Of a DNA stretch of 40,732 nucleotides, positions 32,810 through 40,732 are shown one piece after another. Origin of the DNA: Modestobacter excelsi (lineage in GTDB: Bacteria; Actinomycetota; Actinomycetes; Mycobacteriales; Geodermatophilaceae); contig NZ_SJEX01000047.1 of assembly GCF_005930495.1 (NCBI RefSeq), forward strand, positions 1-40,732. The letters are read 5' to 3'. Positions within the stretch are counted from its first letter, which is position 1. Every line of letters begins with the position of its first letter. The notes under the pieces are model-generated. The model worked only from the letters and a program-made list of their open reading frames with translations, was not told the origin of the DNA and made no database searches. Position numbers and translations under genes: made by a program.

Positions 32810-34838
32810 AGGGGGTCTGCTCCGCCTCGTCGGTCAGGCCGCGGCGCAGGTCGCCCGGCGCGGGCCCCGATCCGTCGATCCTGTGGTCCCGGTCCAGCGA
32901 GCTCTCCAGCTGCCACGGCACGCTGGTGATCATCACGCCGGGCTGGAACTGCAACCGGGTGCGCAGCCGCAGCGCGCTCTGGTTGTGCAGCAGGTTCTCC
33001 CACCAGTGCCCGACGACGTACTGCGGCACGAAGACCACGACCAGCTCCCGCGGGCTGGACCGGCGGATGTCCCGGACGAAGTCGAGCACCGGCCGGGTGA
33101 TCTCCCGGTACGGGGAGTCGATGACGGTCAGCGGCACCGGGATGTCGTAGCGCTCCCAGTCGGTCTGCAGCGCCCGGGTGTCGGCGTCGTCGACGTTGAC
33201 GGTGAGCGCGGTCAGCACGTCGGGCCGGGTCGCCCGGGCGAAGGCCAGCGCGCGCAGCGTCGGCTTGTGCACCTTGGACACCAGCACGACGGCGTGCACC
33301 TTGCTGGGCTTCAGCCGCACGTCGCTGTCGGGCACGAGCTGGGCGGCGACGTGGGAGTAGTGCCGGTTGATCGACCGCATGAGCAGGAAGATCAGCGGCA
33401 TCGCGGCAATCACGATCCACGCGCCGCCGACGAACTTGGTCACCACGACGATCACCAGGACGACGGTGGTCAGCGACCCGCCGATGGCGTTGATCACCCG
33501 CGAGCGCTGGACCCGCCGCCGCGCCAGCGGGTCCGTCAGGCTGCGCAGCTCCCGGTTCCAGTGCCGCACCATGCCCCACTGGCCGATCGAGAAGCTGGTG
33601 AAGACGCCCACGATGTACATCTGGATCAGCTTCGTGGAGTCGGCGTCGAAGACGACCAGCAGCAGGACGGCGAACCCGGCCAGCAGCAGGATGCCGTTGC
33701 TGTAGACGAGCTTGTCCCCGCGCGTGTGCAACTGGCGGGGCATGAACCGGTCCTGCGCCAGCACCGAGCCGAGCAGCGGGAAGCCGTTGAAGGCGGTGTT
33801 GGCGGCCAGGATGAGGACCAGCGCCGTGGCCGCCTGGATGTAGTAGAAGCCGATCGAGTCGGGGCCGCCGAACGTCGCCGCGGCGACCTGGGCGACGACG
33901 GTGCGCTGCGGTTCGGTGGTGCAGTTGGCGAACCCGATCAGGTCGCAGGTGTTCTCGACGTACTTGACGTCGGAGAGCAGGGCCAGCGCGGTCACCCCGG
34001 CGAACATCAGCGCGGCGATGCCGCCCATGAGCGCCAGCGTGGTGGCCGCGTTCCTGCTCTTCGGCGGGCGGAAGGCCGGCACGCCGTTGGCGATCGCCTC
34101 CACCCCGGTCAGCGCGGTGCAGCCGGAGGCGAACGCGCGCAGGGCGAAGAAGACCAGCGCCAGCCCGGCCAGCTGGCCGTAGCCGGACTCGGGCTCGATG
34201 CCGTAGCCCGCGCTCTCGGCGACCACCCGGTCGTCGAGCACGAAGTCGCGGAGCAGCCCGGTGGCGATCATCACCACGATGCCGCCGATGAACAGGTACG
34301 TCGGGACGGCGAAGGTCTTCCCGGACTCCCGCACCCCGCGGAGGTTCGCCGCCACCAGCAGCGCGATCAGGGTGATCGCGATGCCCAGCCGGTGCTCGTC
34401 CAGCCCGGGGAACGCCGAGATGATGTTGTCGGTGCCGGAGCTGACCGACACCGCGACCGTGAGCACGTAGTCGGTGAGCAGCGCGCTGGCCACCACCAGT
34501 CCGGCGAACTGCCCGTGGTTCTTCATCGCGACCTCGTAGTCGCCGCCGCCCGAGGGGTAGGCGTGCACCACCTGGCGGTAGGACAGCACCACCACGGTGA
34601 GCAGCAGGACCACGGCCGCGGCCAGCCACGGGGCGAGGAAGAGGAACGACGTCCCGGCCAGCGTGAGGATCAGCAGGATCTCCTGCGTCGCGTAGGCGAC
34701 GGAGGACAGCGGGTCGCTGGCGAAGATCGGCAGGGCGAGGTGCTTGGGCAGCAGCGACTCCCCCGCCTTGTCACTGCGGACGGGGCGGCCGAGGACGAGA
34801 CGCTTCGGGAGTTGTCCGAGGTCGGACAGGGTCGGCAC
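32802..34838 (-). CDS. KimA-like APC-superfamily potassium permease
   Basis: A 678-residue membrane protein with about 12 TM helices (about 45-445) and a cytosolic C-terminal domain of about 200 residues. It shares with my recollection of Bacillus KimA the opening RLVLGRPVRSDKAGESLLPK, the segment LSYRQVVHAYPSGGGDYEV, SSGTDNIISAFP, the GCTALTGVEAIANGVPAF helix and the C-terminal LLHNQSALRLRTRLQF. KimA is a proton-coupled, high-affinity K+ importer inhibited by c-di-AMP. I chose GTG 34838; an in-frame GTG upstream (near 34900) has a better AGGGAG context but would add unconserved residues. It is divergent from two TrkA genes. Confidence 0.85.
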   Translation of the reverse strand: MPTLSDLGQLPKRLVLGRPVRSDKAGESLLPKHLALPIFASDPLSSVAYATQEILLILTLAGTSFLFLAPWLAAAVVLLLTVVVLSYRQVVHAYPSGGGDYEVAMKNHGQFAGLVVASALLTDYVLTVAVSVSSGTDNIISAFPGLDEHRLGIAITLIALLVAANLRGVRESGKTFAVPTYLFIGGIVVMIATGLLRDFVLDDRVVAESAGYGIEPESGYGQLAGLALVFFALRAFASGCTALTGVEAIANGVPAFRPPKSRNAATTLALMGGIAALMFAGVTALALLSDVKYVENTCDLIGFANCTTEPQRTVVAQVAAATFGGPDSIGFYYIQAATALVLILAANTAFNGFPLLGSVLAQDRFMPRQLHTRGDKLVYSNGILLLAGFAVLLLVVFDADSTKLIQMYIVGVFTSFSIGQWGMVRHWNRELRSLTDPLARRRVQRSRVINAIGGSLTTVVLVIVVVTKFVGGAWIVIAAMPLIFLLMRSINRHYSHVAAQLVPDSDVRLKPSKVHAVVLVSKVHKPTLRALAFARATRPDVLTALTVNVDDADTRALQTDWERYDIPVPLTVIDSPYREITRPVLDFVRDIRRSSPRELVVVFVPQYVVGHWWENLLHNQSALRLRTRLQFQPGVMITSVPWQLESSLDRDHRIDGSGPAPGDLRRGLTDEAEQTPYG

Positions 34839-35036
34839 GGCGGCGATGGTACGGACGTCGGAGCCCCCGGTGCGCCGACACGGGGCAACCTCCCTCACAG
34901 CAGCACCCGGACGGGTGTCCGGTGCGCCCGGCGGCGGATCCCGGGCCCTCCGCCGGGTGTACGTTCGCGCGCGGTGGGCCCCGCCGGGCGCGGGGCGGCA
35001 CGCTCCTCGGACTGACCGACAGACAGGGTGGAACAG
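34839..35036. promoter_or_regulatory. Divergent promoter region of the potassium module
   Basis: About 200 bp between the permease and the first TrkA gene. A TACGTT (34960-34965) is a possible plus-strand -10, without a convincing -35. I see no riboswitch here, although the related Bacillus kimA carries one. Confidence 0.35.
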
Positions 35037-35705
35037 GTGCACGTGGTCGTGATGGGCTGCGGCCGCGTCGGCTCGCAGATCGCCCGGCGGTTGGAGGCGA
35101 TCGGCCACAGCGTCGCGGTCATCGACCAGGACGCCGAGGCCTTCCGCCGGCTCGGCCCGGAGTTCGGCGGCCGCCAGGTGACCGGCCTGGGCTTCGACCG
35201 GCAGACCCTGCTGGACGCCGGGATCGACTCCGCCGGCGCCTTCGCGGCGGTGAGCAGCGGCGACAACTCCAACATCATCAGCGCCCGGGTCGCCCGGGAG
35301 ACCTTCGGCGTCGAGCACGTCGTCGCCCGCATCTACGACTCCAAGCGGGCCGAGGTCTACGAGCGGATGGGCATCCCGAGCGTCGCCACCGTGCCCTGGA
35401 CGGTCAGCCGGCTGCTGCGCGAGCTGCTGTCGGTCAAGGTCTCCGAGATCTGGCGCGAACCGACCGGCAAGGTCCTGCTCATGCGGGTCACCGTGACCGA
35501 CGGCTGGGTCGGCCGCCCGCTCACCGAGCTGGAGAAGGCCTCCGGCGCCCGGGTGGCGTGGCTGGTCCGCTTCGGCGAGGCCCAGCTGCCCACCGCGACC
35601 ACCGTGCTGCAGACCGGTGACCACCTGGCCGTGGCCACCACCGACGAGAACACCGACCGGGTGCACCTGGCCGTCGAGCAGGGACCGTCGGGAGGGCAGC
35701 ACTGA
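35037..35705 (+). CDS. ceoB: TrkA/RCK-domain potassium regulator (CeoB-like)
   Basis: A 222-residue soluble protein with an RCK_N Rossmann domain (VVVMGCGRVGSQIARRLE, GxGxxG near 7-12, acidic VIDQD at the end of beta-2) and an RCK_C domain (about 140-215). It binds NAD(H) or nucleotides and gates a K+ transporter. GTG 35037 was chosen over 35028 because AGGGTGG lies 5 nt upstream and homologues begin there. It overlaps the following gene by 1 bp (TGATG). With the second TrkA gene it probably forms hetero-oligomers. Its natural partner may be the divergent KimA-like permease. Confidence 0.9.
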   Translation: MHVVVMGCGRVGSQIARRLEAIGHSVAVIDQDAEAFRRLGPEFGGRQVTGLGFDRQTLLDAGIDSAGAFAAVSSGDNSNIISARVARETFGVEHVVARIYDSKRAEVYERMGIPSVATVPWTVSRLLRELLSVKVSEIWREPTGKVLLMRVTVTDGWVGRPLTELEKASGARVAWLVRFGEAQLPTATTVLQTGDHLAVATTDENTDRVHLAVEQGPSGGQH

Positions 35706-36373
35706 TGCGCGTGGCCATCGTGGGCGCCGGCGCGGTCGGCCGCTCCATCGCCGCGGAGCTGATCGGCAACGGCCACGCCGTCATGCTCATCGAGAAGAAC
35801 GGCTCCCGGGTCAAGCCCAAGGCGGTGCCCGGCGCGGAGTGGGTCCAGGCGGACGCCTGCGAGGTCACCTCCCTGGAGGAGGCGCAGCTGGCCAGCTGCG
35901 ACGTCGTCATCGCCGCCACCGGCGACGACAAGGCCAACCTGGTCGTCTCGCTGCTGGCCAAGACCGAGTTCGCGGTCAACCGGGTGGTCGCCCGGGTCAA
36001 GGACCCGCGCAACGAGTGGCTGTACACCGAGGCGTGGGGCGTGGACGTCGCCGTCTCCACCCCGCGGGTGCTCGCCGCCCTCGTGGAGGAGGCGGTGACC
36101 GTCGGCGACGTCGTCCGGCTGATGAGCTTCCGCAAGGGCGCGGCGAACCTGGTGGAGATCACCCTCGCCGAGGACACCCCGTGGGTGGGCCGGCCGGTGC
36201 GTGACGTGCCGCTGCCGCGGGAGACGGTGCTGACCACCATCCTGCGCGGCGAGCGGGTCATCAACCCCGACCCCGACGAGCCGCTGGAGGCCGGGGACGA
36301 GCTGCTGTTCGTCACCCACGGCGACATCGAGGAGCAACTGCAGCAGGTCATGTGCCCCGACGGGATGTGTTGA
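35705..36373 (+). CDS. ceoC: TrkA/RCK-domain potassium regulator (CeoC-like)
   Basis: A 222-residue RCK protein, the same length as its upstream partner but diverged. The Rossmann motif is VAIVGAGAVGRSIAAEL (GxGxxG 7-12), with acidic IEKN after beta-2, VVARVKDPRNEWLY in the hinge, and an RCK_C domain (about 140-215: GDVVRLMSFRKGAANLVEITL to LEAGDELLFVTHGDIEE). It ends QQVMCPDGMC, with two Cys in the last six residues, which could respond to redox or metal. The start ATG overlaps the CeoB stop by one base. It converges on the DUF3159 gene 19 bp away. Confidence 0.92.
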   Translation: MRVAIVGAGAVGRSIAAELIGNGHAVMLIEKNGSRVKPKAVPGAEWVQADACEVTSLEEAQLASCDVVIAATGDDKANLVVSLLAKTEFAVNRVVARVKDPRNEWLYTEAWGVDVAVSTPRVLAALVEEAVTVGDVVRLMSFRKGAANLVEITLAEDTPWVGRPVRDVPLPRETVLTTILRGERVINPDPDEPLEAGDELLFVTHGDIEEQLQQVMCPDGMC

Positions 36374-36392
36374 GAGGACCCCTGCACGTGCG

Positions 36393-37202
36393 CTAGGCGG
36401 CGGGGCGCTCCTCTGCGCCGGGCTCGTCCGCAGCGGGTTCCTCGGCGCGGTGGCGGTGGAGCCGGGAGACCACCCAGAGGGTCACCACCAGCTCGACCGC
36501 GGTGAGCGGCAGGCCGAGCACCAGGGACGACGTCCCGAGCAGGCCGACGGAGTCGCGCAGGTACAGGACCCACTGGACGACGGCACGGAGCAGGAACACC
36601 CCACCCCACAGCACGGTGAGCCAGCCGTAGGCGCGCAGCACCCGCGGGTCGTCACGCCAGTGCTGCTCGGCCGGCGCGTCCGGCTCGCGCTCCGCCCCGG
36701 CCTCCGCGCCGGTGGACGCCTCGGCCGGCTGCGCCCGCAGCCGGTTGCGCAGCGAGGGCAGCCGGTGACCGGACATGGCGCCGAGGTGGCTGGGCGCGAG
36801 GAACTCCGCGACCACCCCGACCAGCGGCCAGCGCACCAGCAGCGAGCCCAGCAGGACGACGCCGATGGCGGCGTTGCGGACGATGCCGAGCACGAAGAAG
36901 TCGCGCGCCTCACCGGTGCGCGCGGCGATCACCACGGCCACGGCGACCGCGAACAGGCCGCTGATCGCCTGCTGGATGCTCTCCTTGCGGACCAGCCGCA
37001 GCAGGAAGACCAGCACCGCGGCGACGACGGCCGCCCAGATGCCGACGGTGAGCCCGCCGATGCCGTTGGCGACGATGAAGGCGATGGTCGGCAGCGAGGC
37101 GTCGACCATCCCGCGCCAGCCACCCAGCTGGTCCAGCACCAGGTGGCGGTCGAAGGTCATGCCCCCGCCCTGCGACGTCCCACCCGGTGACGTCCCGCTC
37201 AC
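36393..37202 (-). CDS. DUF3159 membrane protein
   Basis: A 269-residue protein with about six TM helices: two around 35-70, two around 80-125, and two near 195-245. It has the DUF3159 hallmarks LGGWRGMVDASLPTIAF and GLTVGIWAAVVAAVLVFLLRLVRKESIQQAISGLFAVAVAVVIAARTGEARDFF split over the first TMs. The family is confined to actinobacteria and always sits beside the ceoBC/OB-fold genes; function unknown. A charged cytosolic loop lies around 150-185. The start is GTG 37202; a later ATG (residue 15) is possible. Confidence 0.87.
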   Translation of the reverse strand: MSGTSPGGTSQGGGMTFDRHLVLDQLGGWRGMVDASLPTIAFIVANGIGGLTVGIWAAVVAAVLVFLLRLVRKESIQQAISGLFAVAVAVVIAARTGEARDFFVLGIVRNAAIGVVLLGSLLVRWPLVGVVAEFLAPSHLGAMSGHRLPSLRNRLRAQPAEASTGAEAGAEREPDAPAEQHWRDDPRVLRAYGWLTVLWGGVFLLRAVVQWVLYLRDSVGLLGTSSLVLGLPLTAVELVVTLWVVSRLHRHRAEEPAADEPGAEERPAA

Positions 37203-37239
37203 CGCAGGCTCCCCCCGTGCCGCCCCGGTGCGCCCGAGG

Positions 37240-37653
37240 TCACCCGGCGCTCAGCTCGTACCAGGGGTTGTAGATGACCCGACGGCCCTCGAAGGCCGCG
37301 AACCGGCCGCGGGCGGTGAGCCGGCGACCGGGCTCGATCCCCGGGATGCGGCGCCGGCCGAGCCAGACGAGGGTGACCGAGCCGGAGCCGTCGAACAGCT
37401 CGGCCTCCAGGGTCGGCACCGTCTCGCGGGGGGTGTAGACGACCGACTTCAGCCGGCCGGTGACGGTGACCACCTGCCCCTTGCGGCAGGCGCTCAGCGG
37501 CGCGCAGCCGGCCGAGGCGACGTCGGACTGCAGCTCCTCGGCATCGACGGTCTGGTCGTCGGCGGTCAGCTTCTGCAGCTTGCGGGACAGCCAGCCGCGG
37601 GCGCCGGGCTGCGCGCCCTGCCCTGCTGCGCTGTCGGTCCTGGTGGTGGTCAC
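37240..37653 (-). CDS. OB-fold nucleic-acid-binding protein
   Basis: A 137-residue protein with an OB-fold core from about 60 to 137: GQVVTVTGRLKSVVYTPRE, TLEAELFDGSGSVTLVWLGRRRIPGIEPGRRLTARGRFAAF is the RecG/RPA-like strand pattern, ending VIYNPWYEL. The N-terminal 50 residues are basic and helical. It may bind single-stranded nucleic acid. GTG 37653 overlaps the stop of the upstream hydrolase (GTGA). It is the counterpart of what I recall as Rv2694c. Confidence 0.85.
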   Translation of the reverse strand: MTTTRTDSAAGQGAQPGARGWLSRKLQKLTADDQTVDAEELQSDVASAGCAPLSACRKGQVVTVTGRLKSVVYTPRETVPTLEAELFDGSGSVTLVWLGRRRIPGIEPGRRLTARGRFAAFEGRRVIYNPWYELSAG

Positions 37654-38462
37654 GATCCCAGGGTAGTGCTGTCCAGGGCGGCTGGGCGGCGTGCGGTCAA
37701 CCACTCCAGGGTGCGTCGCCACGCCTCGCCGGCGACGTCGATCACCACCATGTGGTCACCCGGCACGACGGTCACCTCGACCCGGTCGCCGGCGGCTGCG
37801 GCGGCCGCCGCGTACCGCTCGCTCTGGTCCAGCGGGACGGTGGTGTCCGCCTCCCCGTGCACGCACAGCACCGGTACGCCGGTGGGCAGCAGCCGCACCG
37901 GGTCGGCGGCTGCGTAGCGGTCCGGCAGCTCCTCCGGCGACCCGCCGAGGAACTCCACGGCCGCCCCGCTGCCCAGGTCCGCGGCGACCGCGGCCGTCAG
38001 GTCCAGCACCCCGGCCTGGGACACCGCGGCGGTGACCGCCACCCGGGGAGCAGCGCCCGGCGCGCCTGCGGGCAGCCGGCTCCGCCCGGCCGCCCAGGCC
38101 GCGAGGTGCCCGCCGGCGGAGTGGCCGACCACGGTCACGTCGGTGAGGTCCAGCCGGGCGGCGACGTCCTCCTCCAGCAGGCCGGCGTCGGCGAGGGCGT
38201 CGATCGCGGCAGCGACGTCCTCGAGGGTGGTGGGCCAGCCCCCACCGGCGCCGACCCGGCGGTACTCCACGGCGACCGCCGCCCAGCCGCGGGCGGCCAG
38301 GTCGGCGGCGAGCGGGCGGGCCAGCTCGACGCCGTAGCGGGCGCGCCAGAAACCGCCGTGCAGGACGACCACCACCGGCGCCGGGCCCTCGCCGGCCGGC
38401 AGCGAGACCTCCAGGAACTGGTCGGGGCCGGGACCGTAGCCGGTGACCACCGGGCCGGTCAC
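37650..38462 (-). CDS. Alpha/beta hydrolase (HSL/BD-FAE type)
   Basis: A 270-residue esterase-like protein. The oxyanion motif is LHGGFWRARYG (34-44), the nucleophile is in GHSAGG (Ser114 or thereabouts), the acid Asp lies in HGEADTTVP and the His in VPGDHMVVID. This is a carboxylesterase of the HSL-like or BD-FAE group, probably cytosolic. It starts with GTG overlapping the DUF3710 stop (GTGA) and its stop overlaps the OB-fold gene start, so it is fully integrated into the dut-DUF3710 operon. Substrate unknown. Confidence 0.88.
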   Translation of the reverse strand: MTGPVVTGYGPGPDQFLEVSLPAGEGPAPVVVVLHGGFWRARYGVELARPLAADLAARGWAAVAVEYRRVGAGGGWPTTLEDVAAAIDALADAGLLEEDVAARLDLTDVTVVGHSAGGHLAAWAAGRSRLPAGAPGAAPRVAVTAAVSQAGVLDLTAAVAADLGSGAAVEFLGGSPEELPDRYAAADPVRLLPTGVPVLCVHGEADTTVPLDQSERYAAAAAAAGDRVEVTVVPGDHMVVIDVAGEAWRRTLEWLTARRPAALDSTTLGS

Positions 38463-39181
38463 GCCGCACCGCCGCTCGGCGGGGTCACGGTGCCACCCGG
38501 ACGACCGGCGGCCTGCTGCCGGGCGACCTGGGCGGCGGCCTGCGGCGGCAGGGTCAGCGGCAGCTGGTCGCGCACCGGCATGGCCGCCGCCCCACGGACG
38601 ACGACGACCGCCCGGAACGCCTCCTCCAGTGCGGTCGCCTGCTCCGGGTCGGCGGCCGCCGGTCCGGTGAGCATGCCGCGCAGGAACCAGCGCGGGCCGT
38701 CGACGCCGAGGAAGCGGGCCGGCCGGCGCACCGGCCTGGGCGGGGCCGTGGCGCCCGGCTGCGCCGGGCCGGGCAGCAGCACGGTGCCGGCCAGCTCGGT
38801 GCCGAAGGGGCCCTCGACCTCCGTGAGGGACGCGCCCTGACCGCTGGCAGTCCGCGCCAGCTCCGCGCGCACCTCGTCCCAGAGGCCGCCCGCGCGGGGC
38901 GCGGCGAAGACCGACAGCTGCAGCATCGACTCCCCCGACCGCAGGCTCGCCCCGACCACCTGCTGCTGGGGGTTGACGTCCACCCGCAGCTCCATGCCGC
39001 TCAGCGCGGGCAGTCGCAGCGCACCCAGGTCGATCCGGGCGAGCCCGTCCGCCGGGGCGTCCGCGACGTCCCAGGGGCCGTCGGTCTCGGTCTCCTCGCG
39101 CTGCCGCACCTGCGGCTCGGGAGGGACCCCGCGCTCACGCAGGCTCCGGTCGATGCGGTTGCGCCGGCGTCCGAACGGCAT
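38459..39181 (-). CDS. DUF3710 family protein
   Basis: A 240-residue soluble protein recognised as DUF3710: MPFGRRRN start, GPWDVADAP, RIDLGALRLPALSGMELRVDV, SLRSGESMLQLSVFAAPRAGGLWDEVRAELA, and GPRWFLRGMLTG. The family is actinobacterial and sits beside dut; function unknown. A Pro/Gly-rich tail ends it. The ATG at 39181 lies one base after the dut stop, so the two are coupled. Its stop overlaps the hydrolase start by 4 bp. Confidence 0.88.
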   Translation of the reverse strand: MPFGRRRNRIDRSLRERGVPPEPQVRQREETETDGPWDVADAPADGLARIDLGALRLPALSGMELRVDVNPQQQVVGASLRSGESMLQLSVFAAPRAGGLWDEVRAELARTASGQGASLTEVEGPFGTELAGTVLLPGPAQPGATAPPRPVRRPARFLGVDGPRWFLRGMLTGPAAADPEQATALEEAFRAVVVVRGAAAMPVRDQLPLTLPPQAAAQVARQQAAGRPGGTVTPPSGGAA

Positions 39182-39182
39182 G

Positions 39183-39707
39183 TCAGACCCGTCCTTCCAG
39201 TGCTGGGGGAGAGGGTGCGGCGAGCACCGCCGCGCCGCCCGTGGAACCGTGCCCGCCGCTGCCCCGGTCGCTGCCCGGCAGCTCGGCGACCGGCACGAAC
39301 CGGGCCCGCACGACCGGCTGGACGACGAGCTGGGCGACCCGGTCCCCCCGGCGCAGCCGGATGGTGGACACCGGGTCCAGGTTGACCAGGTTGACCTTGA
39401 TCTCGCCGCGGTAGCCGGCGTCGATCGTGCCCGGTGCGTTGACCAGGCTGAGACCCAGCCGGTGCGCCAGACCCGAGCGCGGGTGCACGAACCCGGCGAA
39501 CCCCTCGGGGATGGCCACCGCGACCCCGGTGCCGACCAGGGCCCGCTGGTGCGGTGCGAGCTCCACGTCCTCGGCCACGCACAGGTCGGCCCCGGCGTCG
39601 CCGGGCAGCGCGTACGCGGGCAGCGCCGCGTCCGGTCCGCTCAGCAGCACCGGCACGTCGACCGCCGCGACGGCCGGCGCCGCGGGATCGGAGGAGGCAA
39701 CGGGCAC
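39183..39707 (-). CDS. dut: Deoxyuridine 5'-triphosphate nucleotidohydrolase
   Basis: A 174-residue dUTPase that hydrolyses dUTP to dUMP, keeping uracil out of DNA. All five motifs are visible: [28 protein letters not shown] with the catalytic Asp and Tyr, [11 protein letters not shown], and [11 protein letters not shown] that closes over the substrate. Homotrimer by family. It has an Ala/Pro-rich N-terminal extension of about 18 residues and a longer C-terminal tail than usual. The start is GTG 39707. It heads the run dut, DUF3710, hydrolase, OB-fold, DUF3159. Confidence 0.95.
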   Translation of the reverse strand: MPVASSDPAAPAVAAVDVPVLLSGPDAALPAYALPGDAGADLCVAEDVELAPHQRALVGTGVAVAIPEGFAGFVHPRSGLAHRLGLSLVNAPGTIDAGYRGEIKVNLVNLDPVSTIRLRRGDRVAQLVVQPVVRARFVPVAELPGSDRGSGGHGSTGGAAVLAAPSPPALEGRV

Positions 39708-39760
39708 GGCGGCGAGGCTAGCCGCGCCGCCCGGGTCGGTGGAGGGCAGCCGGAGCCGGG

Positions 39761-40684
39761 TCAGTGCGGCAGGGAGGACGGCGGCAGCCCGAGCTCGTCG
39801 CGCAGCTTGTCGGCGAGGACGGTGGTCGCCTTCTTGTTGGCGCGCGCGGCGAGCGTGGCCCCCAGGAGCAGCGGCGCCATGGACGTCGTGCTGCGGGCCA
39901 GCCGCCGGGTCACCTGGCGGCGCATCGCCGCGGCGGTGGCCGTGCTGATGACGCCGAACAGCCCGCCGGAGCCGGTCCGGCCCACGGGCCGCTGGGTGGT
40001 CCAGCTGGTCAGGTAGGCCCGGGCCCGCCCCGCGGGGTCACCGGGGGCGCGCTGGCCGGCCAGCTCGTGGAGCTCCCCCACCAGGACGACCTCGACAGCT
40101 GCGACCAGGACCGTCTGCGCGCCGAGCTCCAGCGGGACGGCGATCAGCGAGGGCGGGGCGAACCACTGCGCGGCCGTGAGCCCACCGGCTGCCGCGCCGA
40201 TGCCGCCGGTCAGCCTGGTGGCCCGGGCGACGAGGGCGTCGGCGATCTCGGCGTCGGAGGAGCCCGGGTAGGCCCGGCGCAGCCGGTCGCGGTCCCGGAT
40301 CGGCAGGCGGGGGGCGGCGGCGTCGAGCAGGTCGGTCAGCACCCCGCCCGGCGCGGCGCTCCGCTGACCGCCCGTGCCGGTGGACGTGCTCGTCCGCTCC
40401 TCGCCGCTGGGGTTGGCGGCCGAGCGGGCAGCGGCGGCAACGGCGGAGATGACGTCGGTGAGCACGCCGGAGGCTGCCCGGGCACCGGCGGTCGTGCGCC
40501 GGGCTCCGGTCGGCTGGTCGGCCGTGGCGTCCCGGCCGAGCAGCCCGGCGACGGCGTCGGCCAGCGCGCGGGCAGCCGGACCGAGGCCGGTGTCGCCCCC
40601 GACGACCTCGCCCTCGACCGCTTCCACGGGCCGGGGCGGTGGCACGTCCCGAGGCTGTGCCGACCTGCGCGACTGCTCCGTCAT
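39761..40684 (-). CDS. Uncharacterised protein with a hydrophobic core
   Basis: A 307-residue protein. Residues 1-130 are charged, Pro- and Thr-rich and likely disordered. Residues about 130-165 are helical ([23 protein letters not shown]). Residues about 170-225 are strongly hydrophobic and Gly/Ala-rich ([45 protein letters not shown]), compatible with membrane association. A C-terminal basic segment and helical tail follow. I do not recognise the family, though the Gly-rich hydrophobic stretch loosely recalls EcsC-like proteins. ATG 40684 with GGAGGG 6 nt upstream is a convincing start. The gene precedes dut by 53 bp on the same strand. Confidence 0.7.
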   Translation of the reverse strand: MTEQSRRSAQPRDVPPPRPVEAVEGEVVGGDTGLGPAARALADAVAGLLGRDATADQPTGARRTTAGARAASGVLTDVISAVAAAARSAANPSGEERTSTSTGTGGQRSAAPGGVLTDLLDAAAPRLPIRDRDRLRRAYPGSSDAEIADALVARATRLTGGIGAAAGGLTAAQWFAPPSLIAVPLELGAQTVLVAAVEVVLVGELHELAGQRAPGDPAGRARAYLTSWTTQRPVGRTGSGGLFGVISTATAAAMRRQVTRRLARSTTSMAPLLLGATLAARANKKATTVLADKLRDELGLPPSSLPH

Positions 40685-40732
40685 CGAGTTCCCTCCGTCA
40701 GTGACCCGTACCCAGGACGGTTCCCCTCCCAC

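Noticed and set aside
1..40732. Search for mobile elements, tRNA, rRNA, CRISPR arrays or a defence island
   Set aside because: No transposase, integrase, tRNA-like cloverleaf, repeat-spacer pattern or known defence domain was seen; the two broken genes have no flanking insertion sequence.

Overview
This is a chromosomal window of about 72-75% GC with pervasive GTG starts, start/stop overlaps of the ATGA and GTGA type, and TANNNT-type -10 elements. Gene content points to a high-GC actinobacterium, most likely Geodermatophilaceae or a close relative; that family call is inference. From about 15.6 kb to the end, the gene order (msrB, hemQ, hemG, hemE, DUF3000, RNase D, dxs, TRAM-type RNA methyltransferase, APC permease, two TrkA proteins, DUF3159, OB-fold, DUF3710, dut) matches my recollection of the M. 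tuberculosis Rv2674-Rv2697c region. This half is therefore conserved actinobacterial backbone with a few inserted genes.

Region 1 (1-15.5 kb) is accessory. It holds a MetX-like alpha/beta hydrolase, a secreted NodB deacetylase, and a secreted Rpf-LysM-M15-like cell-wall enzyme behind a c-di-AMP (ydaO-type) riboswitch. Next come a 5'-truncated TetR gene abutting a UspA gene, a dienelactone hydrolase, a flavin monooxygenase, an SDR, a PspC protein, an MMPL exporter, an EamA transporter divergent from a LysR regulator, a YciI protein, a DUF5996 protein, a small membrane protein, cspA and two small uncharacterised proteins.

Region 2 (15.6-23.8 kb) has msrB, then a heme operon on the minus strand: hemE, hemG, an EamA transporter and hemQ, each overlapping the next by 4 bp. 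HemQ implies the coproporphyrin-dependent route. DUF3000, a LuxR-type regulator lacking the phospho-Asp, and RNase D run the other way.

Region 3 (23.8-31.5 kb) has a thiolase and a FadB-like fusion enzyme, the two halves of a beta-oxidation operon, behind a promoter whose spacer carries a perfect palindrome. Then come an ArsR/AHSA1 pair with a predicted leaderless promoter, a decayed RibD_C gene, dxs overlapping a small thiamine-binding protein, and a small conserved gene with an SOS-box-like site upstream.

Region 4 (31.5-40.7 kb) has a TRAM-domain RNA m5U methyltransferase, a KimA-like potassium permease divergent from two TrkA/RCK proteins, and a minus-strand run of dut, DUF3710, alpha/beta hydrolase, OB-fold and DUF3159 genes plus an uncharacterised protein at the right edge.

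I saw no tRNA, rRNA, insertion sequence or CRISPR array. No wholly new multi-gene system is obvious. The most interesting signals are regulatory: the riboswitch together with the K+ module, the operator-bearing promoters, the SOS-like site, and odd operon memberships (EamA in the heme operon, thiamine-binding protein with dxs).
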